Part shown: positions 1 through 12,163 of the stretch, piece by piece
How the letters are laid out: each line of letters opens with the position of its first letter
Numbering within the stretch: the first letter of the stretch is position 1
Source of the DNA: Dromiciops gliroides
Taxonomy: Eukaryota > Chordata > Mammalia > Microbiotheria > Microbiotheriidae
DNA: 64,000 nucleotides
Direction: 5' to 3'
Assembly (NCBI RefSeq): GCF_019393635.1
Contig: NC_057861.1
Location: 728,552,732-728,616,731, forward strand
The notes under the pieces: generated by a model
Seen by the model: only the letters and a program-made list of their open reading frames with translations
Database searches by the model: none
Told to the model about the DNA's origin: nothing
Translations under genes and position numbers: made by a program

Positions 1-904
1 TCCACTTATCCCCATCCCCAGCCACCCTGTAATTGAGGATGATTGACAGGCTGCATTAATCACACAAGGCGGATTCCATTTGGTGGGCTTTGGTTGTAAT
101 GGCAAAGCCCTGGCTGGGAGCCAGGTTTCAAATAACATGTATTTTGAGTCACTTCACTTCCAGGGGGCAAGCCTACCATTCCTCTTTCCCTTCTGACTAT
201 CAGAGGCAGTTCAATGTATAGGAAGATGATTTGGGCTCAAAAGAGTTGACTCATATTCTGCCAGACTGAAAAGTAAGTCACAGAGCTTCAAAATGGGCAT
301 TTAGACATAATGCATTCATTTTCCTCAAATGTCCAGCCTTGTGTTGGCTCCTTGGGAGCTGAGAAAGAGACTTCATAACATCATCTTCAAGTGGTGTGAA
401 GAATGCCACAAACTCACTGAACTTATAACTAAATTCACTTTCACAATGTTTTAAGCCAAACACTACTTCTCTTCTGACTTCCCAGTAATGATATTCACCT
501 CTCAGCTCCTATCCTCCCAGCATCAGAATGTTACTAAGCTTCCTTGCTGTTAAAAAAAAAAAAAGTGCCATAATCATATAATCCTGGGTTTACAGCCAAG
601 CCTCAAGCTTTTTGCATGAGACTCTCCTAATTTGTGGAGAGAATGCTGATACGACACTGTGTGCTTGTCTAAGGGGTAAGAATTAGTACAAGAAGTTTGG
701 AGAGATAAGACATCATTTCTCTGTGAAAGAGGAAACGCAAGGTTCCAGAATCTCTCTTGGACCAACTTCAGATCCATGGGGGAGAGTGGGGGGGCATGGG
801 GGGATGGGGGGAAACAGTTGTAGAGAAAGACTTTTGGAAGTACAGAGATGGAAGGGAAGCCAGTTCTTCTATTTGTTTCTCTTATCTGATGTCCAGCTAG
901 CCTC
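1..904. other. Intergenic, no gene seen
   Basis: Largely unique sequence with a short G-rich patch near 775-810. No exon or RNA gene is recognisable. Confidence 0.6.
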
Positions 905-1025
905 ATTAGAAGGTAAATACCTCGAAGGCAATGGCTCCCTTTCTTTGTCCTTTTTTGTATTCCCAGCACTTAGCATAGTGCCTACTACTTAGCAAATGCT
1001 TAATAAAGCCTTGTTTACTGACTTC
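905..1025 (+). mobile_element. L2 3' end
   Basis: L2 tail pattern: tgtattcccagcacttagcatagtg, gcaaatgcttaataaagcc. A (CA)n repeat follows. Confidence 0.65.
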
Positions 1026-1061
1026 ACATGCGCACGCAAAAAGCGCACTCAAAAAACGCAC

Positions 1062-1064
<3 letters not shown>

Positions 1065-1099
<35 letters not shown>
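1065..1099. repeat. (CA)n microsatellite
   Basis: Dinucleotide run after an L2 tail, preceded by imperfect CGCACGCAAA units. Confidence 0.95.
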
Positions 1100-1101
<2 letters not shown>

Positions 1102-1406
1102 TTAAACTAACTATGATCCTTTCCTTGGTACACATGCTACAGGATCTCTTTTTGGGACAAGGGAAAATTTTATAACAAGATCCTTTGGAAGTGTGTATAT
1201 TTTTTGATTGGTACTTTGTTATCTGTATTCAGGAGTTCTGGGCAGTTAGTTGTCGCGTTATTTCTTGAATTATAGCATTCAGATTTTTTTGACTTTCATT
1301 CCTCTCAGAGTGTTCTTGAAATCTTAATGTGTCTCTACTAATCCTGTTACCAAGATTAATAATATATTATAATTCTAAAAAGATTATATTTTCTTTTGAA
1401 ATATTA

Positions 1407-1589
1407 GGGCAGCTAGGTGGCGAAATGGATAGAGCACCCACCCTGGATTCAGAAGGACCTGAGTTCAAATCCGGCCTCAGACACTTAACACTTAACTTAA
1501 CTTAACCTCAGACACTTAACACTCAGACACTAGCTGTGTGACTCTGGGCAAGTCACTTAACCCCAATTGCCTCACACGCAAAAAAAAAA
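1407..1589 (+). mobile_element. WSINE1-type SINE with internal duplication
   Basis: tRNA-derived SINE with an A-box-like head and B-box-like gttcaaatcc, ending in a poly(A) tail. The segment around ctcagacacttaacact is repeated within the copy, with extra acttaactta units between, so it is longer than its siblings. Its 3' end is the CAATTGCCTCAC type. Confidence 0.9.
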
Positions 1590-2845
1590 GTTGTTAGAGC
1601 AATATTGATTTTTTTTTTTTGCCTCTCCTCTTCCCGACTGTCACCTCCATATATCTGTATTCCCAATTAGTTATTTTGTCTTCTGTTTCTTTAGTGAGAT
1701 TTGCTATTGTGGATTCAAGTTTTTTCTAGTCAGCCAATTATTTCTACTGTGAAAGCCATAAATTCTGCTTTCACTCCCCTTGCTTCCCTTTTAAACCATT
1801 CAGGAGTATCCTACTGTGGCTCCATGGTTCTCTTGGGTGTCTGCAGGTCTTCTGCCTCATCAGGTGTTAAGCCATTTTCTTTCATTGTGCAACATTTATT
1901 TATAAATGTATGAACTCATTTAGATGATCTAGAGTTCATATTCCTTTCTGTAATATCATCTCTGTTGCTTTATCTGATTATATCCAAGGTCTGAAACTGA
2001 GTTTTCTTCCTCCTGAGATTTCAGTCTTTTTTCTCTTATTTTCCCCTATTGCTCACTTTCTGACTCTTTCCCCTCTGATTAATGTTTTCCAGGGAGCCGA
2101 ACCTCAAAGCTATCTCAGGCTTCTCCCATTCTGGCCAATCCATATTTCACCAATTCACTCAATTTTTGCCCCAAGAGTCTTCTGAGGGAACAGAATTGGG
2201 CCCCATTATATGATGGACTTTTCCCCTCAAACTTAGTGGAGTTCTGAGAAGTCATATACTCATTCCCCACCTCCATTACCTCTGCTCTTCAGTTCTCTAG
2301 CTAAGTAGTGCTGGTGCAACACAGAGCATCACAGGGCAATACGACATTGCTGTCCCAGCCAGGATATGCTTCTACTTTTTGGTTTTCCATGGCATTAAGA
2401 GGAGGAAGGGGGTAGAATTGAGTTCTATTACAAGCACATAGAATGACTTGTGCAACTCTTGTGGAATGTGTTGGGTTGTCAGACCACAGGGTGCTGAGTA
2501 AGTATGTTAAAATTAGGGATTAGTTTTGTCTTCCATTAGCTCATCAGGTTTTTACCCAATTTAGCTACTGTGCTTCCTTGACTCTAGAAACAGTTGAAAT
2601 TGCTTTATCTCTAGCACAGTTCCTATTTAGGAGAGGTTCTAAAGGTCATCAGATCAAATAAGTTGTATAAGCCTCCAGCTTGTTGGTCATGTGATCCAGA
2701 AGTTCCTTTCACACACTTTGATGACTGAACTACCTTGGGCTGAGTTCACAACACACCTACTTGACACCAGATTCCATCTTATAGGAAATTAGGAAATAGG
2801 AAGGTGATTTGCAAGTAAGCAAAATAGTAATAGGACTATAAGTCC
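1590..2845. other. Intergenic, T-rich on the plus strand
   Basis: Stop-filled, T/C-rich stretch that could be a decayed antisense LINE, but I could not match it to a family. No gene seen. Confidence 0.45.
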
Positions 2846-2995
2846 ATAGCTGGAGGGGATCTTAGAGGCTGCCTACTACAGCAGCCTTTTGTTTTACAGA
2901 TGAGGGCAATTTACTTGCCCAAGGTCAAACAGTGAATGTACCATTTGAACCCAGGTCCTCTTACCCTAGAAGCAGTATCTATTCTATTGTCCTTT
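2846..2995 (-). mobile_element. MIR
   Basis: Reverse MIR: tttacagatgagggcaatttacttgcccaaggtca, then gaacccaggtcctc. Confidence 0.75.
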
Positions 2996-3084
2996 TTGCT
3001 CTGGACCCCTGATTTCATTAGTCTAGGAACTCCCTCATCAATACACATCTGCAGTTTATAAGCTTAAGCACATTTCCTGGGAAT

Positions 3085-3190
3085 CTGGAGAGGTTAAAGG
3101 GCTTGCCCAACATCACATAGTCAATATGTGTCATGGGAAAAATTTGAAACCAGGTCGACTTGAATTCAAGCCTAGCTTTTTATCCCCAAT
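3085..3190 (-). mobile_element. MIR fragment
   Basis: Reverse MIR with gggcttgcccaacatcacatag and the diverged gaaaccaggtcg. Confidence 0.5.
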
Positions 3191-3366
3191 GCTTCTCACA
3201 ACTGGCATACAATTATATAACACTTTAAAGTTTGTAAAATATTTTGCATATTTCATACCACAACCTTCCTGGGCATGGGAGTGACCCTTGATGTAGATGC
3301 CTAAAATGCCATAAAATATATGTATATATAGTTATATATGCACACATTTATACATATAGATTTATG

Positions 3367-4058
3367 TGTGTAGGGGCCAAATTTATTATGGGGAGAGTTA
3401 ATTGGGTGGCTCGCTGTAATATTGGGGTTCAGAATATAATGAGAGACCTCTAGGTCCAAAGTTTCCTCCCTTCCAAACTGCCTTTTTTAGTTATTTCTCC
3501 CAGGCTAATAAGAAAGGAGATTAACAGCCTCTTTTCCACAAACAAACCAGGTTTTATTAATGAGAATAAAATTTTCAACAAAGGTGAAGTTAATAAAGCC
3601 AGGGACAAGGAAATAGGGGAAGAGAAAAACGGATAAGCTCCCTGGCTTTAGCAAAGAGTGACTCAAACCCCAAACTTGCTTTCAGTTCAGTTAGCTCAAA
3701 GAGCTGGCCTCGCTTCTAATAACTCACCACCTGGGGTCCGTAGTTTCAATGGGAGTCAGCTGTGCAGCTCCTCTCTAGTCTGCTCTTGAAGCTCACCCAA
3801 AGGAAAGGGAGGTTCTCTGAGCGAGAGGTCCCTTTTTCTAATTTTTCTCTCCCTCCCCCAAAAGGGAGGTCCTTCAAGTTGCTTGGCTGAGAATGGTTTC
3901 CACTGCTGACATCAGTAGTACACATCACTCAGGTCTGGCCAGGTGTGGCCTCCAATCATTCCCAAGTAGACAGTTTCTCATTCTCACCCAATTCAAACAA
4001 TACTAAATCAATCAGGTGGGGTCCCTGGGAGTCTGCCAAATTCCATTATTTTATCACA
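3367..4058 (-). mobile_element. Solo LTR sharing its 5' end with the one at 19.9 kb
   Basis: On the minus strand it starts TGTGATAAAATAATGG, like the LTR at 19941-20438, followed by similar sequence for about 60 bp, and has AATAAA near 3557 within a poly(A)-signal-like context. The far end (plus strand ...tgtaggggcc) is less certain because it abuts a TG repeat; flanks tatg and tata are close to a 4-bp duplication. No gag, pol or env sequence is visible. Confidence 0.7.
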
Positions 4059-4229
4059 TATACATTTATACACACATACATTTATACACACATGCATTTT
4101 TGTATTTACACTGTATTGTACACCTGTGTGCATGTGCAGGTGTTTGCATATATAGGTGTGTGTTTATATATGTTGTGTGGATATATACACATACATTTTA
4201 TTTACATAAATGTGTGTGTGTGTGTGTGT
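4059..4229. repeat. ACAT/TATG-rich tract ending in (TG)n
   Basis: Imperfect ACATTTATACAC units, then alternating TATATG and a (TG)10 run (4211-4229), adjoining the LTR. Confidence 0.8.
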
Positions 4230-5527
4230 AAATCTTTTATCCTTATCTCTCTTAGGGAGTGTGTCAATAACACACTATTCTCTGGGTTAGCATACTTCCT
4301 CTCACCTGCTCTCACCCTGGCAAGTTTACATTCCTAAAGATAGACCATCACTACACACTGGCTTTCAAACTCTCAGCATCCTAGGGATAATTGTGTTGAG
4401 GATAAATAGTCTGCACCTACTCAGAAGTCTCACCATAGAAACCCCATCCTATGCATTTTCTACCTATACCACCAGCCATTTACAAGGTAATGTACTCACA
4501 CAATGAGTGAAGATTATACAACCAGCCATCAAATCACTTTTTAAATATTAAACATAACTACTTACTAAAAATTAAGTAAAAGAAATAGCAGTGTTATAGA
4601 TTACTGTAGACTAATAAAGTTTTACTATAGAATAGTAAAGCAAATGCATAAATAATAAAATATGTCACAACACACAATAAGCCCAGATGATACTCATCCA
4701 CCAACGTACACAACACCTATAGTGAATAATGTGCAGGAACATAAAAACCTGACAGTGAAGCAAAAAACTCTGACCTGGAGGTTTCAATGTTTGGGAACAA
4801 CTGTATCACAAAAAAAGTGCCTTTCTGCTCTTTTCTTAACTTTCAGTCCTCATTACTCTTCAGCTAGGGAACTTGTCTTCTCTACTCAAATATAACATTT
4901 CTAACCTCTTTCACTTTACCATCATCCTTAAAAGGGTATTTAGTAAATTGTTAGCACTTAGGTGAATAACAGTTCTCTTTAAGCCAGAGAACTGCAAAAC
5001 TCATCAAACTGTCTCTCTCTGTGCTATATGGACAAGCCTAGACAGTTATCCACTCAACTGAAATGTTCCATTGTCCAATCAGAATGGGGCTCACAATGAG
5101 ATTTCTCAGACTGACTCTTTAATCCAGCTTGCCATAAATACCAAATCAGGGGCCAAGCCCCCACTGCTTTTCCCCCTCATAACCAAGTTGGCAGCAAACA
5201 GCAACAGGATCTTATGAAAAGCTTCACTTTTCTCTACCTCTAGGTGGCACTAAAGGGCAACAGCAGTCACTGAAGATCTTGGCCAGTAAAGTCAATTCTA
5301 TATGATCAGTGAGGCATCATTTCACTGAAGTCACCTATCAGTTTTACTGGAGTTTTTCTGTTTCTAAGCACCACTGATCCAACGTAGTAGTGTTTCAAAC
5401 CTCCTACCGAGTCTTCAAAGTTTCTCAGGTCCCCCTCTCAGCTTCTGATAGCAAGTTCCTATACTTTTCTACACTTCAGTGGCTTAAAGGAGAGCCTCCT
5501 TACTCTAGAATCCATTTATTTAAAAAG
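4230..5527. other. Intergenic, no gene seen
   Basis: AT-rich up to 4700, then mixed sequence. A ccaatcagaatggggctcac stretch near 5077 resembles promoter or LTR sequence but has no clear ends. Confidence 0.45.
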
Positions 5528-5540
5528 TCACAACTCCCTT

Positions 5541-5704
5541 GGGGGCAGCTAGGTGGCGCAGTGGACAGTGGATAAAGCACTAGCCCTGGATTCAGGAGTA
5601 CCTGGGTTCAAATCTGGCCTCAGACACTTGACACTTACTAGCTGTGTGACCCTGGGCAAGTCACTTAACCCCCATTGCCCCGCAAAAAATAAAATAAAAT
5701 AAAA
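5541..5704 (+). mobile_element. WSINE1-type SINE
   Basis: Near full-length copy with the head ggcagctaggtggcgcagtgg and an A-rich tail. It is flanked by an 11-bp target duplication tcacaactccc (5528-5538 and 5705-5715). The CCATTGCCCCGC tail places it in the CATTGCCC subfamily. Confidence 0.95.
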
Positions 5705-6329
5705 TCACAACTCCCCAAATTCCCCCTATCAGATTGATTGTTCTGTTCTTTCTACATCTGTCTCCAAATGTTTATGCGATTTTTTTCATTTTTTAAAAAG
5801 ATTTATCCTCTTTAGTTATTAAAAAAAAACGAGCAAATGAGCTTGTAGCTCTACAGTTTTCAACACAGTCCTCCATCTTTTTGGTTCTCTTGAAATTGTG
5901 TTTCTTTATACTCACATTCTCTAGTTTTTAATAAATAATTTTCTTTCTTTGCCTCTTCATAACATTAATCTCTTCCCAGAAAGGCCAGGCGTCATTCTAC
6001 ATTTTTCACCAGGAACCTTATGTCTTTATATTTAAACTACAGTTCATTTTGCTGTCTAAAATCATTCAAATCCTATCTGAAAAATGTGTTTCTTCATACA
6101 CATATATTGGCAGTTTTTATTAAAGCAAAATATTTTCTACACCTTTTTAGGTATCAAAATGTTTATCTAAATCAATTATAATATTTTATATCATTTGACA
6201 ATAAATATATTTTCTTTACATAAACATGCAAAATAGTGTCCCTTTCATTGCTAGACTGTTCTATCTGAAAATGACCTTAAAGAGACAATATACCTTAAAC
6301 ATGTAACATCTTATTTGAGGTTCATTTTG

Positions 6330-6445
6330 TCATCATCATCATCATTTTCCCATTTTATAGATGAAATAATTAATCCTCAATGTGATGGAATGATTTGCCA
6401 ATGATCACACAGTTAATAAATGATACAGGTAGGATTTTAAACAAT
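6330..6445 (-). mobile_element. MIR fragment
   Basis: Reverse MIR: cccattttatagatgaaataatt, gatcacacagttaataaatg. Confidence 0.6.
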
Positions 6446-6644
6446 AAATAAATCAACAAGAATTTAGTATATGCTTTAAAAAAAAAGAGGGGGTTGGATT
6501 ATATAACCTCTAATGCTCCTTCCAGCACCAGATGTATGGTCCTATCATCTTACTATGTATCAGTCACTGTGGCTGGCAAAAGGGACTTAAGAAAAACAAA
6601 AATAAAAAATAAAAAAAAAAACTTCAGGCCTGGAGAGTGTTATG

Positions 6645-6647
6645 TTA

Positions 6648-6693
<46 letters not shown>

Positions 6694-6694
6694 T
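6645..6694. repeat. (TCTG)n(TC)n microsatellite
   Basis: About nine TCTG units then TC units, at the 3' end of a reverse SINE. Confidence 0.95.
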
Positions 6695-6833
6695 TTGGCA
6701 GGGCAATGAGGGTTAAGTGACTTGCCCAGGGTCACACAGCTAGTAACTGTCAAGTGTCTGAGGCCGGATTTGAACTCAGGTCCTCCTGAATCCAGGGCCA
6801 GTGCTTTATCCACTGCGTCACCTAGCTGCCCCC
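6695..6833 (-). mobile_element. WSINE1-type SINE with shared 3' flank
   Basis: Reverse-strand copy with a CATTGCCCTGC tail. Its 3' side continues into a (TC)n/(TCTG)n tract and a 34-bp unique segment at 6622-6656 that recurs beside the SINE at 38478. Confidence 0.95.
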
Positions 6834-6861
6834 ACTTCTCTAGTATTCTCAAACATTATCT

Positions 6862-6864
<3 letters not shown>

Positions 6865-6906
<42 letters not shown>
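6865..6906. repeat. (CA)n microsatellite
   Basis: About 21 CA units. Confidence 0.97.
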
Positions 6907-6908
<2 letters not shown>

Positions 6909-6954
6909 ATCCACGAACACACAATGATCCAGGGACTCTAGTCTTCTCGCTATC

Positions 6955-7320
6955 CCTCACATAGGACCCTCTATCTCCAGACTCTGTGTATCTTCATTCA
7001 TTGTCCCCCATGCCTGACACTCTCTCCTCATCTTAGTCCCTGAGTTTCCCTGGCTTCCTTAAAATATCATTTAAAATCCCCTTTTTGGAAAGTCTTTCCA
7101 GACAACCACCTCAGATGCTCCTTGCTTAGTGCTAGTGAATCATTTGAGTTAATTTCTATTTTCACCTGTCTCTAGTTTACTTGTATATAGTTCTTTACAT
7201 ATTGTCTTCTCCATTAGACTTTGAGCTCCCTGGAAGCAGGGGCTGTTTTTGTCTTTCTTTGTATCTTCTGTCCTTAACACAGCGCCTGGCACATAGTAGG
7301 TGCTTTAAAAGTCTTATTGA
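6955..7320 (+). mobile_element. L2 LINE 3' end
   Basis: Shows aaagtctttccagacaaccacc, attagactttgagctccctgg, and cacagcgcctggcacatagtagg, the L2 3' end in order. Confidence 0.85.
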
Positions 7321-7364
7321 ATTTACTTGCTTTGCTTAAGGACCATGGGACCTTTCCATCTGAC

Positions 7365-7465
7365 TTGCAGCTGAAATCTCCTATATGTGTTGTCTTCCCC
7401 ATTAAACTGTGAGCTTCTTGAGAGCAGGAACTGTCTTCCTTTTCTATTGGTATCCCTGTAAATTA
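7365..7465 (+). mobile_element. L2 fragment
   Basis: Contains cccattaaactgtgagcttcttgagagcagg, a second L2 tail piece just after the first. Confidence 0.65.
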
Positions 7466-7519
7466 GCATCCATCCATTCATCATTCTAAAACTGTGCAAC
7501 TCCTTCCATCAATGTAAAT

Positions 7520-7675
7520 ACTAGGCTCTCCATCACTTGGTATTTAGGTACTAAGAAGTTACTTGAAACACAAAGATATTAAGTGACTTGCCCAAGGTCT
7601 ACAACTAAAGTATCAGAGGCAAAATTTGAAACCAAGTCTTTCTGACACCAAACCCACTACTCTATTCACTAAACC
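7520..7675 (-). mobile_element. MIR
   Basis: Reverse MIR: taagtgacttgcccaaggtc, ttctgacaccaaacccactactctattcac. Confidence 0.75.
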
Positions 7676-8714
7676 ACAATATTTCTAACATAAAACATAC
7701 CAACTTAAAAACAAATATATCCATGAACTACTTTCCTTGAATCACTCTGATGTTGCCATTAAAAACACCACCACCCACAACTCTACATATCACTTTTTCT
7801 TACTAAAACATTTTTTCCCCTTCTATTGTTGTAGGGCCGCCTCTAAACCATCAAAACAACTGCTTGAGAAGTGATCCACATCGTCCAACCCGTTATTTGG
7901 TGTCATGGAGACTGAAAAGAGGCCTGTTGCTTTCAGGAATTCAACCCATTTCACCCCCCTCTGAATTCAGCCACTTTATGAAAGGAGATCCAGCCTACAT
8001 AGACCATTTCTAATTTAATTCACCACCAGGCGACGTGACAAATTACATTGCCATAGAGATTTTGAAAAATATATACTTAATTTATAAATTTTCTCAAGCT
8101 ATTGCATAGCATTCAAATTATATTGAATTTCACTTTTTGATTTGATTTGATTTTTTTGAGCTCAGCTAGAAGGAAAACACAGATTTGCTAATGTAAAAGT
8201 TTCAAATAAAAGTCTGGAACCTAAAGGTGTTAAGTGCATACCCAAGGGTTGTCAGAGCCAATTCCAAAAGCTTGTAGGACAATCGATTGCTTCCTAGCCT
8301 TTGTAATCAGGAATAATAAGTAAACCTGAGCTAGAGTTCTATAAAAACCACTGGGCTTTTAAACATATATAGTATAAGGTTACCTTTTAACATTTTTGTG
8401 TTATTTAAAAAAAAACGTTGCTACAAACTTGATCAATAAAAAACTTTCTTTTAAGTTAAACTAAGCAAATAGGGATTTCATTTCAAATCTATTTGAATTT
8501 AAAATGTGGTTCCCCCCCCCCAAAAAAAAAAGTCTTTCCTTGCCTGGGATACTCAGATAAATTCAATGCAGATTTGGACTGTTCTTTTAGGGAGCAGTTG
8601 AATAATGTTTATCAAGTGATAACAACAGAACCATATCCCAAATTTGGGATCCCATGGTTTTAACAGTATTTTGCCTCCAAACTCCTATAAATTCAAAACA
8701 TTCTTTTGATCTTT
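7676..8714. other. Intergenic, SINE-free
   Basis: AT-rich unique stretch from 7690 to 8710 with no recognised repeat; no coding frame of note. Confidence 0.5.
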
Positions 8715-8855
8715 TTGGTCATGATCTAGTAGAAAGAGCAATAGATTTGGGATGAACATACCCAAGTTTCAAATTCCAAGCCCTATCCCAACCTTGTGTC
8801 CCAGTCTCTGGATAAGTCACCACCTCTCTGGGTGTCATTGTTTTTCCTCAGCTAA
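8715..8855 (+). mobile_element. MIR
   Basis: Forward MIR: ctagtagaaagagcaatagatttgg, ctggataagtcaccacctctctg. Confidence 0.7.
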
Positions 8856-8859
8856 AAAT

Positions 8860-9165
8860 CAATCAGTAAGCATTTATTGAACTTCTGTTTTGTGCCAGCA
8901 TTGTCCTAAACCCCATGACTACAAAAATAGCAATGAAACAGTCCTTATCTTCAAGGAGCTTATATATTAACAAAATAAGCATATCCAGAAATAAATAAAG
9001 GAGAATTTGGGGGAGAAAATTAAGAAGGGCTTCATGCAGGAAGTGGTATTTGAACCGGACTTGGAAGGAAACTAGGAATGCTAAGAGGTAGAAATGAGGA
9101 TGGAATGCATCATAGGCATGGGGCACAGCCTATGCAAAGACATGGAGGCTGGAGATGAGCTTTCC
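8860..9165 (+). repeat. Old interspersed repeat, family not named
   Basis: Begins agtaagcatttattgaacttctg, then ttcaaggagcttatat, gggcttcatgcaggaagtgg, gaaccggacttggaagg and gcctatgcaaagacatgg. The same ordered motifs recur near 11.2, 15.3, 38.05, 41.4 and 42.4 kb. I recognise the pattern as a widespread mammalian repeat but cannot name it. Confidence 0.65.
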
Positions 9166-9309
9166 TGTATGAAATAAAGTAGCTGGATGAGCTTACCTCT
9201 GAGGCCCTCTCCATTTCCAAATGCTATTATTTTATTATGCAGTAGGACATTTCCCTTCCCCCTCCCCCATTTTCATGGGAGCACAGATTGAGAATGGGGA
9301 AGTTACCTC

Positions 9310-9455
9310 AGAGGTCATATATTTATAACCCCTCATTTTAAAGATGAGGAAACTGAGGCAAACAGGGTTAGGTGACTTGCTCAAGGTCACACCTCTGAGG
9401 CCTGGTTTTTCTGACTCTAAGCCCCATGCTCTGATCACTACACCACCTAGCTGCC
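9310..9455 (-). mobile_element. MIR
   Basis: Reverse MIR: aaagatgaggaaactgaggc, gtgacttgctcaaggtcacac, ending caccacctagctgcc. Confidence 0.8.
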
Positions 9456-9464
9456 AACTCTAAA

Positions 9465-9585
9465 GCTATGGTATAGTGCAAAGAACATGGGCTCTGGGAA
9501 CCTAGTCTGAAAGCCTAGGTTCAAATCCCACTTCTGAGACTTACTATTTGTGGGACCTCAAACAAGACACAACTTCCCCATGTAA
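9465..9585 (+). mobile_element. MIR fragment
   Basis: Forward MIR head: tggtatagtgcaaagaacatggg, ggttcaaatcccacttctgagac. Confidence 0.75.
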
Positions 9586-9589
9586 TAGA

Positions 9590-10296
9590 ACATTGAGAAG
9601 CTCTGGTTTTCCTTTTTCTGAACAACCATATGCCTGGGACTAGTCAAAGCTATCCCTAGCAATGATGGCCACTGAACAGAAAAATTGAATGACCCAGGAG
9701 ACCTTTAAAAAAAGAGAATGACTCTCACTACACCCGCCTCTTCCTTCAACTGTCCACCATGTTGTTCAAAAGCGAAGAGGCAAAAGAGGGCAATTTGCTG
9801 TATTCCCCCATGCCAGCTGCCACATGGCCATGAACAAATGCCAATTAAATGCCAGGGCCTGCTTAATCAAACCTAATCCTGGTACTCCCCTTCCATCTTT
9901 GTTCTTTCTGGATCTTTTTGAATGAGCTTTGAGACAAGAAAGAACTATCCATGCTTAGAGGCTACCTTGTGAGCTTGGGAGGTTTGGAGATCCTGAGTCC
10001 TTTGAACCAAAGCTGACTGGAAACAGTGGGAGGAGTCCCTAACAACTGCTCCAGTGTTTCTTAGAGAAGGTGACCAAACACCAGAGGGAGGATAAACCCA
10101 ATCTTTGACTCAGCTTGACAGAAGACAAGGTGAAATGTAGAATGTATATTCATTCATTCAATAAACCACAACATTTTCTAATGTTTATAACAACTTTCTA
10201 GCTAATAGGACAAATAGTTTTAAATTACAGTTAATTAAGTCTCGTCAATGTGTATGGTGAATCTTTTGTGTATCTTTTGTGAAAAGCAAATTCCTT
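9590..10296. other. Intergenic, SINE-free
   Basis: Unique-looking sequence; no gene or RNA seen. Confidence 0.5.
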
Positions 10297-10375
10297 TCCC
10301 ATGAGGTAGCTAGGTGGTACAATGAATGGAGCACTGGACTTGAAGTAAAGAAGACCTAAGTTCAAATCTGGCCTC
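10297..10375 (+). mobile_element. Old SINE head fragment
   Basis: agctaggtggtacaatgaatggagcac and gttcaaatctggcctcaac mark a diverged tRNA-type SINE 5' half, MIR- or WSINE1-related. Confidence 0.6.
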
Positions 10376-10402
10376 AACATTTTTTACTAAATAATGAATT
10401 CT

Positions 10403-10526
10403 GGGGCAGCTAGGTGGCGCAGAGCACCGGCCCTGGAGTCAGGAGTACCGGCCTCAGACACTTAACACTAGCTGTGTGACCCTGGGCAAGTCACTTAACC
10501 CCAATTGCCTCACTAAAAACAAACAA
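10403..10526 (+). mobile_element. WSINE1-type SINE, internally deleted
   Basis: Short copy missing part of the body between the A and B boxes and part of the centre. A 17-bp target duplication actaaataatgaattct (10386-10402 and 10527-10543) is perfect, so insertion was fairly recent and the deletions may predate it. CAATTGCCTCAC subfamily. Confidence 0.95.
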
Positions 10527-10544
10527 ACTAAATAATGAATTCTT

Positions 10545-10935
10545 ATCCCCGAATCGTAAGTCTCTACACTTGTCAAATACAAAGTTATATTTATTTGTTA
10601 ATGTAAATTGTGTCTAGTCCAATGATCTACCTTTCTATTGCTTAGCCAGTACCAAATAGTTTTGATAATTACTGCCTTATGATATAATTTAAGAACTGAT
10701 ACTGCTAAACCTCCTTCCTTTACACTTTTTTTAGTTCTTTTGATAATCTTGACTTTTTGTTCTTTTAAATGAATTTTATTGATTTTTTTTCTAATTCAGT
10801 AAAATATTTCTTGGCAATTTAATTGATGACATCGAATATATAAACTAGTTTATGTAAAATTATCATGTTTATTATATTGGCCCTGTCTACCCATGAACAA
10901 TTGATATTTCTCTGATTATTTAACTCTATAAAATG
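10545..10935 (-). mobile_element. L1 LINE fragment (ORF2 3' region)
   Basis: On the plus strand it reads as antisense L1: agccagtaccaaatagttttgataattac, then cttggcaatttaattgatgacatcgaat and ctacccatgaacaattgatatttc in the order of the L1 ORF2 end. Many stops; no protein. Confidence 0.75.
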
Positions 10936-11194
10936 AGAAAGTTGGAAGTTTGGGTTCTAAATGAGGTGCTGACCTGTATCAATGGAGAGAGTTTCCATGC
11001 CAGGAATGTGGACAGATCTAGTCAATATGAATAATTAAATTTATATAGTCATACTCACACACAAGAAAACACAAATTACATGCTAATTTCCAACATAAGA
11101 ACTACAAAAGTTGATGTCAAAGTTTCTTAAAATGCTATCTAGTTTTATTTAATAAATGATACTATCATTTAAAGTCCGAGAATTGTCCAGTAGT

Positions 11195-11420
11195 CATTCA
11201 TTTAATAAGCAATTATTAATTCCCTACTATGTACTGTGTAATGTGCTTTACATTGATGATAACACGGGCAAAATTTAACATAGCATCTTCCCTCAAAGCA
11301 CTTATATTCTATTGAAGAGAGAGGAAAGACAATATCTACATGTACACAGAAAAACAAATAGAAAATATATACAAAGGATGTAACAAGACACCATGCATAG
11401 AATATTGGAATTGGAGAAAG
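11195..11420 (+). repeat. Old interspersed repeat, same type
   Basis: Starts tcatttaataagcaattattaattccctactatg and continues with cctcaaagcacttatattctattg, the same order as at 8860. Confidence 0.6.
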
Positions 11421-11456
11421 AACTATATTAGTGAGTAGTAATACTAACCCAGTTTT

Positions 11457-11612
11457 TTGTTTTGTTTTGTTTTTTAGTGAGGCAATTGAGGTTAAGTGAC
11501 TTGCCCAGGGTCACACAGCTAGTAAGTGTTAAGTGTCTGAGGCCAGATTTGAACTCAGGTACTCCTGACTCCAGGGCTGGTGCTCTATCCACTGTACCAC
11601 CTAGCTGTCCCT
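11457..11612 (-). mobile_element. WSINE1-type SINE
   Basis: Reverse-strand CAATTGCCTCAC subfamily copy with a perfect 16-bp target duplication atactaacccagtttt (11441-11456 and 11613-11628). Confidence 0.95.
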
Positions 11613-11629
11613 ATACTAACCCAGTTTTA

Positions 11630-12125
11630 AGTAGTTAACCTTTCCTGCTTCACTGGGAACCTGTTTTCCTCTTAATCCAGAATAATATCTGCCCCTTTCA
11701 AGGAATTTGGATTCAGTCACCTTAAGCTGATGGCATGAATCCAGCTCCAGAGAGCATCAGCCCTTTGGTTAATTTCCCACTAACCATGGAGAATCACTAT
11801 ATAGCAATGATCAAATGGGAGTGAATGATTTTCAACATTCCACCATATTTGTGATTTTGTGTATACATTCAGTATTAGTCTAGGGAATTTAGGGAATTTG
11901 GGAATTCATTCCCCTAAAAGCAGAAATTGCAGAGTCATCTTTCCTTGGCTCCAGGGACTATAGTTTTGCTGCACAAGAACACCAGAGAGAATAATCTAGC
12001 TCATGCTGTTTTGTTTCTTCAAGGCTGGAATTCCAGTTTCTTTTGAAAATCTCTCCCTACATTAATGCTTCTGGAACAAAGATGAAAGCACCATTCCACC
12101 CACACTAAGTTCACTCACAAGGAAG

Positions 12126-12127
<2 letters not shown>
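11630..12127. other. Intergenic, no feature seen
   Basis: Unique sequence between a SINE and the CA/GT tract. Confidence 0.5.

Positions 12128-12163
<36 letters not shown>

Noticed and set aside
5541..5650. tRNA-like A and B boxes
   Set aside because: Present in every SINE copy, with no cloverleaf or acceptor stem; SINE promoters rather than tRNA genes.
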